This document shows, piece by piece, positions 32,899 to 39,997 of a stretch of DNA of 39,997 bases. The stretch lies in contig NZ_AUCA01000032.1 in NCBI RefSeq assembly GCF_000429525.1, positions 1 through 39,997 of the forward strand. The letters run 5' to 3'. The notes beneath the pieces were generated by a model. The model searched no databases, was not told where the DNA came from, and saw only the letters and a program-made list of their open reading frames with translations. The stretch is from Alicyclobacillus contaminans DSM 17975. Its GTDB lineage: Bacteria > Bacillota > Bacilli > Alicyclobacillales > Alicyclobacillaceae. The position numbers and the translations under genes were made by a program. Position 1 is the first letter of the stretch. Each line of letters begins with the position of its first letter.

Positions 32899-33489
32899 CT
32901 AGAACACCGGCACATCAAATGCATTCAGATACTCGGAGAGCAGCGCCAACGGCAGGCCCACCACTGTGAAATAATCGCCGTGGATCTCTCGCACGAGCGT
33001 GGCGCCGAATCCCTGAATGGCGTAGGCGCCCGCCTTGTCCATCGGTTCTTTGGTGGCCACATAGCGTCGGATGTCCGCGTCGGACAGGCTCCGCATGGTG
33101 ACTGCTGTGCGCCGATGGCCGCACAGCGTACGACCGTCCGGCTGCCGTACCACGCACAGCCCGGTGTAAACCGCATGGGTTCGTCCCTGCAGCTGCTGCA
33201 GCATGCGGATGGCGTGGTCGGTGGATTGGGGCTTGCCCAAAATCTGCCCATCGAGGACGACCACCGTGTCGGCACCGATGACCACCGTGGGTACGCTGGA
33301 TTCGGCGTATCGCTCGGCGATGGCCTTGGCCTTGCGCTGGGCGAGCGTTTCCACGAAATCGGCAGGGCTTTGGGGATTTTGAACCGTTTCGTCCGCGTGG
33401 CTCGTCTCCACGCGAAAAGACAGGCCGAGGGAACCGAGCAGTTCCTTGCGCCGGGGCGATCCCGACGCGAGCACAATCTCCGGTTTCAC
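32899..33489 (-). CDS. maf: Maf nucleotide pyrophosphatase
   Basis: 196 residues. Maf proteins hydrolyse non-canonical or excess nucleoside triphosphates (dTTP/UTP subgroup) and have been linked to septum formation control. ASGSPRRKELL is the signature loop, followed by SHADETV, VIGADTVVVLDG, and DKAGAYAIQGFG. The frame runs to 33705, but the conserved N-terminus begins at GTG 33489 (MKPEIVLASGS); the ribosome site (GAAAGG) is weak. It is separated from tlp by a terminator, so it has its own promoter or read-through. Confidence 0.9.
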   Translation of the reverse strand: MKPEIVLASGSPRRKELLGSLGLSFRVETSHADETVQNPQSPADFVETLAQRKAKAIAERYAESSVPTVVIGADTVVVLDGQILGKPQSTDHAIRMLQQLQGRTHAVYTGLCVVRQPDGRTLCGHRRTAVTMRSLSDADIRRYVATKEPMDKAGAYAIQGFGATLVREIHGDYFTVVGLPLALLSEYLNAFDVPVF

Positions 33490-33577
33490 ACGTTCACCAT
33501 GCCTTTCTCGCCCCACGGAGGGGCTTTTGGTCAGTATACCGCGGCCTGCGGTGTTTCGCCAAAGCCCCGGCGCATAT

Positions 33578-33609
33578 GACAAAAGGGCTGCCTCAGCAGC
33601 CCTTTTGTC
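33578..33609. terminator. perfect bidirectional terminator after tlp
   Basis: A 14-bp perfect stem (33578-33591 with 33596-33609) with a CTCA loop includes CAAAAGGG/CCCTTTTG, giving T-rich ends on both strands. It lies 13 bases after the tlp stop. Confidence 0.85.
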
Positions 33610-33622
33610 GCCTGGATTCCGG

Positions 33623-33856
33623 TTATTCCAGGTGCCGATGATAGTCCGCAGCCTCATCCTGAATTTCCTCTCGGAAGCCGTCGATGGCCCGTTCGCGCCG
33701 CTCATTCTTTGCTTCCAGCGCCGCGCGGTCCTGCGGGTTCATCTCATCGCTGTGCGCCTTGAGAAAGTCGCGTGCTTCCCGCAAGTTTGCCATGGTGTTC
33801 TGGATGTTCTCGGAAATTCGTTCCACATTGTCGCTGCGATCATCCGGTTTCGGCAT
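33623..33856 (-). CDS. tlp: small acid-soluble spore protein Tlp
   Basis: 77 residues. The N-terminal PKPDDRSDNVE, the middle NTMANLREA and the C-terminal KNERRERAIDGFREEIQDE match Tlp of Bacillus, a minor spore-core protein made in the forespore and degraded at germination. This is direct evidence for a spore former. AAGGGAGCGAG precedes ATG 33856. Expression from a forespore sigma factor (SigG) is expected from the family, but I did not identify boxes. It is divergent from the permease gene. Confidence 0.93.
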   Translation of the reverse strand: MPKPDDRSDNVERISENIQNTMANLREARDFLKAHSDEMNPQDRAALEAKNERRERAIDGFREEIQDEAADYHRHLE

Positions 33857-33960
33857 GCCTGCTCGCTCCCTTCGCGGATTGGTGACAGGGTGAGGCGTGG
33901 GACAGAATGATAGTCTGCACGTATGTATTCGCTTTATCCGTTCAACAAGGAGGATGCTGT

Positions 33961-35247
33961 TTGAGAAAAAATTCAACACGATCGCTGGGCGTCGTGGACG
34001 CCATCGCTCTGACCGTGGGCAGCATGGTCGGGGCGGGCATCTTTTCCATCTTGGCATTGACCGTCCAAACCGCAGGCCGATGGGCGGCCGCGGCCTGGGT
34101 GTTGGTGGTTTTGTTCAGTTTCCCGATGGCTCTGGCGTTCAGCGATTTGGTAGGTGTGCTCAGTCAATCCGGCGGGCCCTACGTGTATATCCGCCGCAAG
34201 GCGCGGACGTGGCTTGGGATGTGGACCGCGTGGCTGTTTCTGATTTCCGCAGGCGGTGCGACGGCAGCGTTGTTCTCCGCGCTCATCGGCATGCTCGGTG
34301 AGCTCGGGATTGGCGAAGCGAAATGGCTTGGCGCCCTCATTCTGCTGGCGTTGGCGCTGGTCGCGTCCACCGGGATTCACATGGGCGCCATCGTGCAACG
34401 GGTGTTGACCACAGCCACGGTCATTCTGCTGGTCGCCTGCATCGTCATTGGGTTCACGCATCCGTGGCACGGGGCATCCACTTCCACGTCGCTGCACGCT
34501 GCGCGGCACGGCATTGCATCCGTTTTCACCGCGACGTTCTACGCCTTTTGGACGTACTCAGGATGGGAGGCGGTGGCCGTTCCGGCCGGCAGTTATCGGA
34601 GCCGGCGGGCTCTGGCGATGGGAATGATTGCCGGGTCCTTGCTGGTGGGCGCCCTGTACATTCTGGTGGCGCTCGCCGCGCTGGTTTCCCTGCCGGTGCC
34701 CCAGTTGGCAGGTCACATGAATCCGCTGGTTCTGGTCGGTGAACGTTGGCATCCGTGGATGGGCTCCTGGATTGGCTGGGGAGCATTGGTGGTGGTCGCG
34801 GGTTCCATCCTGTCCTGGCTCATTGCCACCACGTCACTCATTCAGGCGACCGCGCGCGATGGCTTGCTTCCGCTGCCGGGCTGGCTCAGGAACACGCGCC
34901 GCGAATACCACCCGGCAATCCCCTGGCTGCTGGCGGCTCTGCTCATTGCCATCTCCCAGCTGCCCGTTTTTACCGCAGCCGTCGCTGCCAGTTCGCAGAC
35001 CGCTCTGATTGGGTATGCGGTCGTGTTTGCTGTGGTGCTGGCCGATCCGGATCCCTGGGATGGCGTGTTCACCAGCCATCGGCTGCGGCGCTGGGTTGCC
35101 CTTTTGGCATTTGTCATGACCGGCGTGCTGATGGCGTTCAGCGGTTGGGCCAATCTGTGGCCAACCCTCGTGCTGTGCGCCGCAGGTGGATGGCTGATCT
35201 GGCTGCGTCGACACGCATGGAGCGGCGATGAAGCCCTGTTCAGGTGA
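33961..35247 (+). CDS. APC-superfamily amino acid permease
   Basis: 428 residues with about twelve membrane helices. The first helix has VDAIALTVGSMVGAGIFSI, the APC substrate-binding glycine motif, followed by GGPYVYIRR; helix 6 carries FYAFWTYSGWEAVAVPAGSYR. Substrate not predictable beyond amino acids or amines. AAGGAGG nine bases before TTG 33961 (MRKNSTRSLG) makes that the start rather than the ATG at 33907. Confidence 0.85.
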   Translation: MRKNSTRSLGVVDAIALTVGSMVGAGIFSILALTVQTAGRWAAAAWVLVVLFSFPMALAFSDLVGVLSQSGGPYVYIRRKARTWLGMWTAWLFLISAGGATAALFSALIGMLGELGIGEAKWLGALILLALALVASTGIHMGAIVQRVLTTATVILLVACIVIGFTHPWHGASTSTSLHAARHGIASVFTATFYAFWTYSGWEAVAVPAGSYRSRRALAMGMIAGSLLVGALYILVALAALVSLPVPQLAGHMNPLVLVGERWHPWMGSWIGWGALVVVAGSILSWLIATTSLIQATARDGLLPLPGWLRNTRREYHPAIPWLLAALLIAISQLPVFTAAVAASSQTALIGYAVVFAVVLADPDPWDGVFTSHRLRRWVALLAFVMTGVLMAFSGWANLWPTLVLCAAGGWLIWLRRHAWSGDEALFR

Positions 35248-35454
35248 CTGCCGACAACGCGTTCCATTACCGCTTTTCAGGGTTTAAGCACTGTGGTATT
35301 CTCAGTTGGGCGCTCCGCGCGGCAAACGGATAAACCACACAGGATGGCTTTATTCATTCATCAGGGACATCTTGCGGCTTGGCGTTCGGGCACCCGGAAA
35401 CCGATCTGGACTGACGGACGTTGGTCGGTCATGCTTTTGAAGGGGGCACAGCAG

Positions 35455-36645
35455 TTGAACAGATTTTTACGGGCGTTACCGTTGTCCATTCAGCACGTGT
35501 TCGCGATGTTCGGCTCCACGGTTCTGGTGCCGTTCATCACTGGACTCGATCCGAGCAGCACGCTGATGGCCAGCGGCCTCGGCACGCTCATTTTTCATCT
35601 CATCACCCGCGGCAAGGTGCCCACGTACCTGGGCAGTTCGTTTGCCTTCATCGCGCCGTTGTCTCTCTATGTCGGCACGCGGCATCAGCCGGCGGAGGCG
35701 GTTGCTGGGCTGATTGCAGTTGCCGTGGTCTACGCGGTGGTTTCGCTGTTGGTGACAGCATTTGGATTCCAACACATTCGCCGCATCATTCCTCCGGTGG
35801 TTGTGGGGCCGGTGGTTTCCATCATCGGGCTGTCGTTGGCCACGACGGCCGTGTCCCAGATGGCCTCCACGCATTGGGACGTGGCCATTGTCAGTTTGGT
35901 GGTGGCGGTGGCCGCGTCGTTGGCCGGTTCTCGCCAGATGCGTGTCATTCCGCTGTTGATTGGCATCGTGGTGGGTTATCTGTACGCAGCCATCCGCGGA
36001 TTTGTGGACTTCTCCACGCTGAGCAAGGCGCAGGTGCTTGCGTTGCCGCACTGGACCGCTCCACACTTCACATGGCAGGTTGTGTTTGCAATGGCACCCA
36101 TTGCGCTGGTGACCATCATTGAAGATTTGGGGCACATGTTCGTGTTGACCGAGATCATTGACCGCGATGTGACGAAGAATCCCGGTTTCGCCAGCATTCT
36201 GCTGGGAAATGGTGTGGCGACCGCTGTATCCGCGCTGCTGGGCGGGCCCGCGCAGACCACGTACGCGGAAAACCTCGGCGTCTTGGCCATCTCCCGCCAG
36301 TTTTCGAGCCGAATCATTCAGGGGGCGGCCGTCATCGCCATCCTGCTCGGCTTGTTCGGGAAAGTGGGGGCGTTGATCCAGACCATCCCCACAGCGGTGA
36401 TGGGCGGCATCAGCATTCTTCTGTTCGGAATGATTGCCGCCATGGGCATCCGGCATGTCATTGAAGAAAAGGTCAATCTCGCCAACATGAAGAACCTGAT
36501 TGTGGTGGCCATCATTTTCATCATCGGTGTCGGTTACCCGAACAATGGCATCGCGCTGGCCACGTTGGCTGGGCTGCTGGTGTACTGGCTGGTGCCCGAT
36601 TTCACAACGCGCACGTCAGGACACGAGGGACAAGCTTCGCAATGA
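35455..36645 (+). CDS. NCS2-family uracil/xanthine permease
   Basis: 396 residues with about 14 membrane segments. QHVFAMFGSTVLVPFITG, YLGSSFAFIAP, the substrate-site glutamate region TIIEDLGHMFVLTEI and GGPAQTTYAENLGVLAIS mark the NCS2 family; QTTYAEN with GVLAIS is closest to uracil permeases such as PyrP/UraA. GAAGGGGGC lies 8 bases before TTG 35455 (MNRFLRALP), preferred over ATG 35431. The 207-base gap upstream shows neither a PyrR-type attenuator nor a purine aptamer that I can recognise. Confidence 0.87.
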   Translation: MNRFLRALPLSIQHVFAMFGSTVLVPFITGLDPSSTLMASGLGTLIFHLITRGKVPTYLGSSFAFIAPLSLYVGTRHQPAEAVAGLIAVAVVYAVVSLLVTAFGFQHIRRIIPPVVVGPVVSIIGLSLATTAVSQMASTHWDVAIVSLVVAVAASLAGSRQMRVIPLLIGIVVGYLYAAIRGFVDFSTLSKAQVLALPHWTAPHFTWQVVFAMAPIALVTIIEDLGHMFVLTEIIDRDVTKNPGFASILLGNGVATAVSALLGGPAQTTYAENLGVLAISRQFSSRIIQGAAVIAILLGLFGKVGALIQTIPTAVMGGISILLFGMIAAMGIRHVIEEKVNLANMKNLIVVAIIFIIGVGYPNNGIALATLAGLLVYWLVPDFTTRTSGHEGQASQ

Positions 36646-36725
36646 ACGCCACAGTGAACGGCTAAACATGCGGGCTTACGGGCAGGCTAGACATCGGTTC
36701 AGGGGACTTGCTGGAGGGGATGGCA

Positions 36726-36923
36726 ATGACGTCGAGGCGCAAGTCGATTGGACGTGGTGACGAAGCCTCCGGCCCTGTGCTCGATGCTGCCGCCAGTCGC
36801 AGCATGGCGCGCGGGGAATCGCTGGAGAAGCTGATGAATCACCGCTACGGTACGCCGCAAGTAGGAAAATACACTCGCCGCCTGGGCGGGGAGTACGGAT
36901 CGTCCGTCAGTCACTTGCAGTGA
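36726..36923 (+). CDS. small basic hypothetical protein
   Basis: 65 residues: SRRKSIGRGDEAS, a helical middle ARGESLEKLMNHRYG and a KYTRRLGGEYGSS tail; basic, soluble, no Cys. GGAGGGG lies 6 bases before ATG 36726 (and abuts an ATG at 36720). No family recognised. It sits 80 bases after the nucleobase permease and before two hairpins. Confidence 0.5.
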   Translation: MTSRRKSIGRGDEASGPVLDAAASRSMARGESLEKLMNHRYGTPQVGKYTRRLGGEYGSSVSHLQ

Positions 36924-36957
36924 CAGACCACCGCAGAGGTGGGAAGGTTGACGACAC

Positions 36958-36985
36958 GCGCGTGACTTGGCGTCACGCGCTCTTG
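36958..36985 (+). terminator. hairpin after the small basic gene
   Basis: GCGCGTGAC (36958-36966) pairs with GTCACGCGC (36972-36980) over a 5-base loop, followed by TCTTGC. A plausible but T-poor terminator. Confidence 0.5.
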
Positions 36986-37013
36986 CATCACCAAAACGAA
37001 GTTCTCTGAACCG

Positions 37014-37063
37014 CACGGCTGCCTTCCCGCGTCCCGCTCTGGGACACCGGGGAGGCAGCCGTG
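37014..37063. other. long imperfect hairpin upstream of the MFS gene
   Basis: CACGGCTGCC (37014-37023) pairs with GGCAGCCGTG (37054-37063); inward, CCCG/CGGG and GTCCC/GGGAC continue the stem with a few mismatches to a small loop around GCTCT. About 20 paired positions. No T run follows, and it lies 40 bases before the -10 box, so it may be a terminator remnant or a structured or protein-binding site. Confidence 0.45.
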
Positions 37064-37100
37064 ACGATTGTTGCGTGCCAAGCCAGCCGAAAGTCCCTCT

Positions 37101-37108
37101 GCTATAAT
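37101..37108 (+). promoter_or_regulatory. extended -10 promoter of the MFS gene
   Basis: A perfect TATAAT (37103-37108) preceded by TGC forms an extended -10 element; no good -35 is seen. It lies 63 bases before the MFS start. Confidence 0.6.
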
Positions 37109-37170
37109 GGAAACTGCACGCTCGCAGGGGCATCGCGCGGGCACGCATTGTGGAGAGGAGACCGAAAGGC

Positions 37171-38340
37171 ATGCGGCGCAATGTGTTCCTGTACATATTG
37201 AGTGAAGTTTTCCTCAGTTTTGGATTGGGCATCGCGTGGTACGCGTTGCCGTTTTTATACAAGTCGGCCGGACTGTCCGACGCCTCCATCGGCCTTTTGC
37301 TGGGGACCAACACAGCGGTTTCGGGGATTGTCGGATTGCTCCTCGGCCCCATGGCAGATAGGATTGGCGCCACACGCGTGGTGAAGTTCGCCACCCTGTT
37401 GCTCGGCCTCGGCTATTCGCTGACCGGTTTGGTCCACACTGAAGCGGCGTGGTTTGGCACGACCGCCATCAATGGTCTCGGCGGCGCTCTGCTCGGATCC
37501 ACCGAAAACATCGTGGTCAGCCAACTGGCGGAAGGCCAGAATCGGGCGCGGGTGATGAGCCGATTCTTCGCAATGTACACCTTTGTCATCGGGGCCGGAG
37601 CATTGGCCGCCGGCCCGATGTCTCTCTACCTTGGCTACCAAGACACCCTGTTGACGGGCGCCGTCTTCTCTTTGGTTGCACCCGTCATTCGCTACTTTGT
37701 GCGCCTGGAAGACGTGCGTGCGCACCGAATGTTCAAATGGCCGTCGCGGCGGCTTGTGGCCATGAGCCTCTACAATCTGTTGTATGGCATTGGTTTTGGA
37801 TTGTTCAATCCGTTTGCCACGCTGCTTTTAAAAGGACAATTTCATCTGAGCGACAGCGTGGTGGCAGCGCTTTCGGCCATGTCCACGTTCACAGCGGCGC
37901 TCGGCGGGCTGTTGGTCGCGCCATTGCTCAATCTCCTTCGTCCCGTGCGAAGTATCGTATTGAGTTATGCCATCAGTCTGCTGGCCACATTGGGCCTTGG
38001 TTGGTCTGGGAATCCCTGGACTTTTTCGCTGTGCTACCTCGGCCGTACGGCATTCAACAGTATTCCCGGCCCGATTGTGGACGCCACCTTTCTCGAGATG
38101 ACCTCGCCGACGGAGTACGCGCAGATGTTTGGAGTGCGCATCTTCGGCAACAACATCGGCAACGCGTTGGGATCGTTCACAGGGGGATACGTTTTGACCG
38201 ATTTGGGGCATGGGACGCTGTATCTGATGTCCGCAGGCGTCTTTGCCGCAGCGCTGACCTACTTGGTATTGCTTCTTCGCGTGGCTCAAAGGTCGGGGCG
38301 GAGCAGGGAATCCCTGCGGTCGACCGTCGGGGTGGATTGA
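37171..38340 (+). CDS. MFS transporter
   Basis: 389 residues with about twelve membrane helices. The loop after helix 2 reads GPMADRIGATRVV (the family's GxxxDRxGRR pattern), and the second half repeats the fold from about residue 190. Substrate unknown; drug or metabolite efflux is typical for this size class. GAGGAGA/GAAAGGC precede ATG 37171; the upstream GTG 37150 overlaps the ribosome site. The 170 bases after its stop contain only the palindrome TTCCACCGTGGAA. Confidence 0.83.
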   Translation: MRRNVFLYILSEVFLSFGLGIAWYALPFLYKSAGLSDASIGLLLGTNTAVSGIVGLLLGPMADRIGATRVVKFATLLLGLGYSLTGLVHTEAAWFGTTAINGLGGALLGSTENIVVSQLAEGQNRARVMSRFFAMYTFVIGAGALAAGPMSLYLGYQDTLLTGAVFSLVAPVIRYFVRLEDVRAHRMFKWPSRRLVAMSLYNLLYGIGFGLFNPFATLLLKGQFHLSDSVVAALSAMSTFTAALGGLLVAPLLNLLRPVRSIVLSYAISLLATLGLGWSGNPWTFSLCYLGRTAFNSIPGPIVDATFLEMTSPTEYAQMFGVRIFGNNIGNALGSFTGGYVLTDLGHGTLYLMSAGVFAAALTYLVLLLRVAQRSGRSRESLRSTVGVD

Positions 38341-38510
38341 TTCACTCCGTGACGGGCAAAGACAGTGATCACTCGATGGCCACGGATGTTCGATGGGAGG
38401 ATCTCTGGAAAGGGAAAGTCGATGGTTTCACCCTGGTCACTGAAAGCTTCCACCGTGGAACCACGGGACACAGATGGTGCATCGCCATCGTGAGGCGCCA
38501 GAATCCTGCG

Positions 38511-38936
38511 CTATTCTCGAAGACGTTGCAGTACGTCTGCCAAGGTGTGTTGACCGAGCGCTGCAATCATTTGCCGTTCCGCTGAATCGGTGACCTCGTC
38601 GAGAATTTTGTCCAATTTGGCTCCTCTCGCTCCACAATCTGGCGCATCGCAAGGGGACGAGGTCTCATGATGAACTACCATAAAGATATCTGCAAGCGTC
38701 AAATCCTCGGGCGATTTCTTGAGGATATAACCACCGTCTCGTCCCTCTCGGGCCTCAACGATGCCTGCATGAACAAATGGAAGAAGAACTCTTCTGAGAA
38801 ATGCTGCATGAGTATTCACATGTCCAGCAAGGCTGGAACTGGATTGGACGCACTGATTGATAGCCAACCCAGCCAACGCATGAATGGCGGTTCGAAAACG
38901 AGGCGTCGTAATGATACTGTGACCACTGTGGCTCAT
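38511..38936 (-). CDS. Rrf2-family transcriptional regulator
   Basis: 141 residues. The winged helix (RFRTAIHALAGLAINQ, SSSLAGHVNTHAAFLRRVL, and the wing AREGRDGGYILKKS) is typical, and the cysteine-bearing loop SSPCDAPDCGARG could sense oxidants, electrophiles or hold a cluster. AAAGGGAGC precedes the ATG at 38936. It is divergent from the azoreductase gene 211 bases away, which it probably represses, as redox regulators of quinone/azo reductases do in Bacillus. Confidence 0.85.
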   Translation of the reverse strand: MSHSGHSIITTPRFRTAIHALAGLAINQCVQSSSSLAGHVNTHAAFLRRVLLPFVHAGIVEAREGRDGGYILKKSPEDLTLADIFMVVHHETSSPCDAPDCGARGAKLDKILDEVTDSAERQMIAALGQHTLADVLQRLRE

Positions 38937-39076
38937 CGACGTTTGCTCCCTTTCTCCGGTAAGAACCGTCTGTTCTCAACCTCACTTTACTACATCGCAA
39001 GCGTATGTTCACGTGGTTTCAACACCGGATCTGCTTTCACAAAGACTTTCTTTTGCACGTTATATTGATACTGAGT

Positions 39077-39126
39077 TTGATTAGAAACAGTTCTATGTGC
39101 AATACTAATACTGTATTTGTTCAGTA
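39077..39126 (+). promoter_or_regulatory. azoR promoter with overlapping inverted repeat
   Basis: TTGATT (39077-39082), 18 bases, AATACT (39101-39106) is a plausible promoter. TACTG-N8-CAGTA (39109-39126) directly follows, ending 21 bases before the azoR start, a position suited to a repressor such as the divergent Rrf2 protein. The whole gap is A+T-rich. Confidence 0.45.
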
Positions 39127-39147
39127 ACAGTAAAAAGGAGGATACGC

Positions 39148-39783
39148 ATGTCTACGCTTTTGTTTGTCACAGCACATCCGCTGGATGAGGCAAAGTCCAT
39201 GAGCATGGCTGCCGGCAAGGCTTTCATGGAGGCTTACCGCGAAGCCAATCCAAGGGATGAAATCATTCATATTGACCTTTATAAAGAATACATTCCACAC
39301 ATTGATTCTGATGTTTTCAGCGGCTGGGAGAAACTGAGATCGGGAAGTTCAGTGGATCAACTATCTCCCGAGGAGCAGCGAAAGGTCAGTCGCTTGGAAC
39401 AGCTCGTTGACCAATTTGTGGCTGCGGACAAATATGTGTTTGTCACGCCCATGTGGAATTTTTCCTTCCCACCCGTTATGAAGGCATATATTGATGCGCT
39501 TTGTGTTGTTGGAAAGACCTTTCGCTATACCGAACAAGGGCCCGTTGGACTGCTCACGAACAAAAAAGCACTCCATATCCAGGCTCGAGGCGGAGTGTAT
39601 TCCGAGGGACCCGCGGCACAAATCGAAATGGGGCATCGCTATTTGGAAACCATCATGCGATTCTTTGGGATCTCGTCGCTTGAAGGACTGTTTATTGAAG
39701 GGCACGCCCAATTCCCGGACCGCGCACAGGAAATCAAGGAAAGTGGCATCGCGCGTGCGCGGGAGGTCGCAAAAAGCTTCTGA
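39148..39783 (+). CDS. azoR: FMN-dependent NADH-azoreductase
   Basis: 211 residues of the flavodoxin-like fold. It reduces quinones and azo compounds with NADH by two-electron transfer. [17 protein letters not shown] binds the FMN phosphate; [21 protein letters not shown] and [13 protein letters not shown] are the family's flavin contacts. AAAAGGAGG precedes the ATG. Base composition is more A+T-rich than neighbours, as is its promoter region, which might reflect transfer together with the Rrf2 gene. Confidence 0.92.
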   Translation: MSTLLFVTAHPLDEAKSMSMAAGKAFMEAYREANPRDEIIHIDLYKEYIPHIDSDVFSGWEKLRSGSSVDQLSPEEQRKVSRLEQLVDQFVAADKYVFVTPMWNFSFPPVMKAYIDALCVVGKTFRYTEQGPVGLLTNKKALHIQARGGVYSEGPAAQIEMGHRYLETIMRFFGISSLEGLFIEGHAQFPDRAQEIKESGIARAREVAKSF

Positions 39784-39911
39784 TACCGTCGTCCAAAGAA
39801 TACCTGGAGTTCAATGGATCGCTTGATGCCAGCAAAGCAGAGGAGGCGCCCGTCGCCGCCCACGCGGATGCGTCCAGTTGATACAAAAGTCCCCTTGAGG
39901 AGCGGCCGCAT

Positions 39912-39997
39912 TCACGCCCTGGTTACGGATGCTTCAGCCAGGGCGTATTCGGCTGCGCTGGTACCGGCGAGATGACCGGTGGAGAAGGCCACCGTGA
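39912..39997 (-). CDS. C-terminal end of a probable FAD-dependent oxidoreductase (cut by window edge)
   Basis: The minus-strand frame from the window edge reads VAFSTGHLAGTSAAEYALAE and ends at TGA (39914-39912). The STGHLAGTSAAEYA pattern is like the last helix of flavoproteins of the fumarate reductase/GlcD-like oxidoreductase groups. Only 28 codons are visible, so the assignment is tentative. Confidence 0.4.
   Translation of the reverse strand, partial: TVAFSTGHLAGTSAAEYALAEASVTRA

Noticed and set aside
35248-35454. PyrR attenuator or purine riboswitch before the nucleobase permease
   Set aside because: No terminator/antiterminator pair or aptamer core could be found by eye.
39639-39911. 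Minus-strand frame starting at the stop of the last partial gene
   Set aside because: Mostly antisense to azoR and without a ribosome site.
39915-39945. Inverted repeat CGCCCTGG/CCAGGGCG read as a terminator
   Set aside because: It lies inside the coding end of the partial minus-strand gene and has no T run; could still fold, but not supported as a terminator.

Overview
The window looks like chromosomal DNA of a spore-forming, low-molecular-weight-thiol (bacillithiol) Firmicute, most likely Alicyclobacillus or a close relative. Sequence support: a G1-family (eqolisin-type) acid peptidase, the spore protein Tlp, the bacillithiol deacetylase BshB2 with its partner YojF, the Gram-positive coproheme decarboxylase ChdC/HemQ, strong AGGAGG-type ribosome sites with frequent GTG/TTG starts, and a fairly high G+C content. 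The genus is an inference; the phylum-level assignment is firmer.

Layout, left to right. 1-430: end of an IS1182-like transposase and a terminator. 526-5300: lone EAL protein, FabV enoyl reductase, low-molecular-weight phosphatase, a papain-like YiiX-type amidase overlapping a frameshifted membrane protein, and a convergent CPBP-type membrane protein. 5480-8670: a three-gene cluster (SDR, acyl-CoA dehydrogenase, APH-fold kinase) behind a TetR-like palindrome; the gene content matches the split form of human ACAD10/11 and Pseudomonas LvaA/LvaC, which remove the hydroxyl group of 4-hydroxyacyl-CoA. 8800-9840: yojF-bshB2. 9990-12150: EamA transporter and G1 peptidase. 12233-12838: the peptidase terminator, then a shrunken group IIC intron sitting directly behind it. 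12858-16400: pheA, nitroreductase, a 27-residue membrane peptide, MgtC-like protein, tRNA-Gln(TTG), LysR regulator. 16500-20320: methyltransferase, then the serA-serC operon (minus strand) led by a promoter, a ZTP riboswitch aptamer and an overlapping intrinsic terminator.

20512-22760: a multi-spanning glycosyltransferase-like protein and the broken remains of a second one. 23010-27840: nadC-nadB-nadA-nifS, a complete aspartate-to-NAD entry pathway plus its Fe-S helper, with a palindromic operator at the promoter. 27840-28420: mostly non-coding, with a decayed reading frame and a hairpin. 28421-33860: small Ala/Gln-rich protein, alpha/beta hydrolase, HAD-like hydrolase, chdC, trhO, maf, tlp. 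33961-38340: amino acid permease, uracil/xanthine-type permease, small basic protein, two strong hairpins and an MFS transporter. 38511-39783: Rrf2 regulator divergent from azoreductase; the window ends in the last 28 codons of a minus-strand gene.

The most noteworthy points are the ZTP riboswitch controlling serine biosynthesis, the split ACAD10/11-like catabolic cluster with its candidate operator, the terminator-associated group IIC intron relic, and the nad operator. I see no CRISPR array, prophage or defence island.
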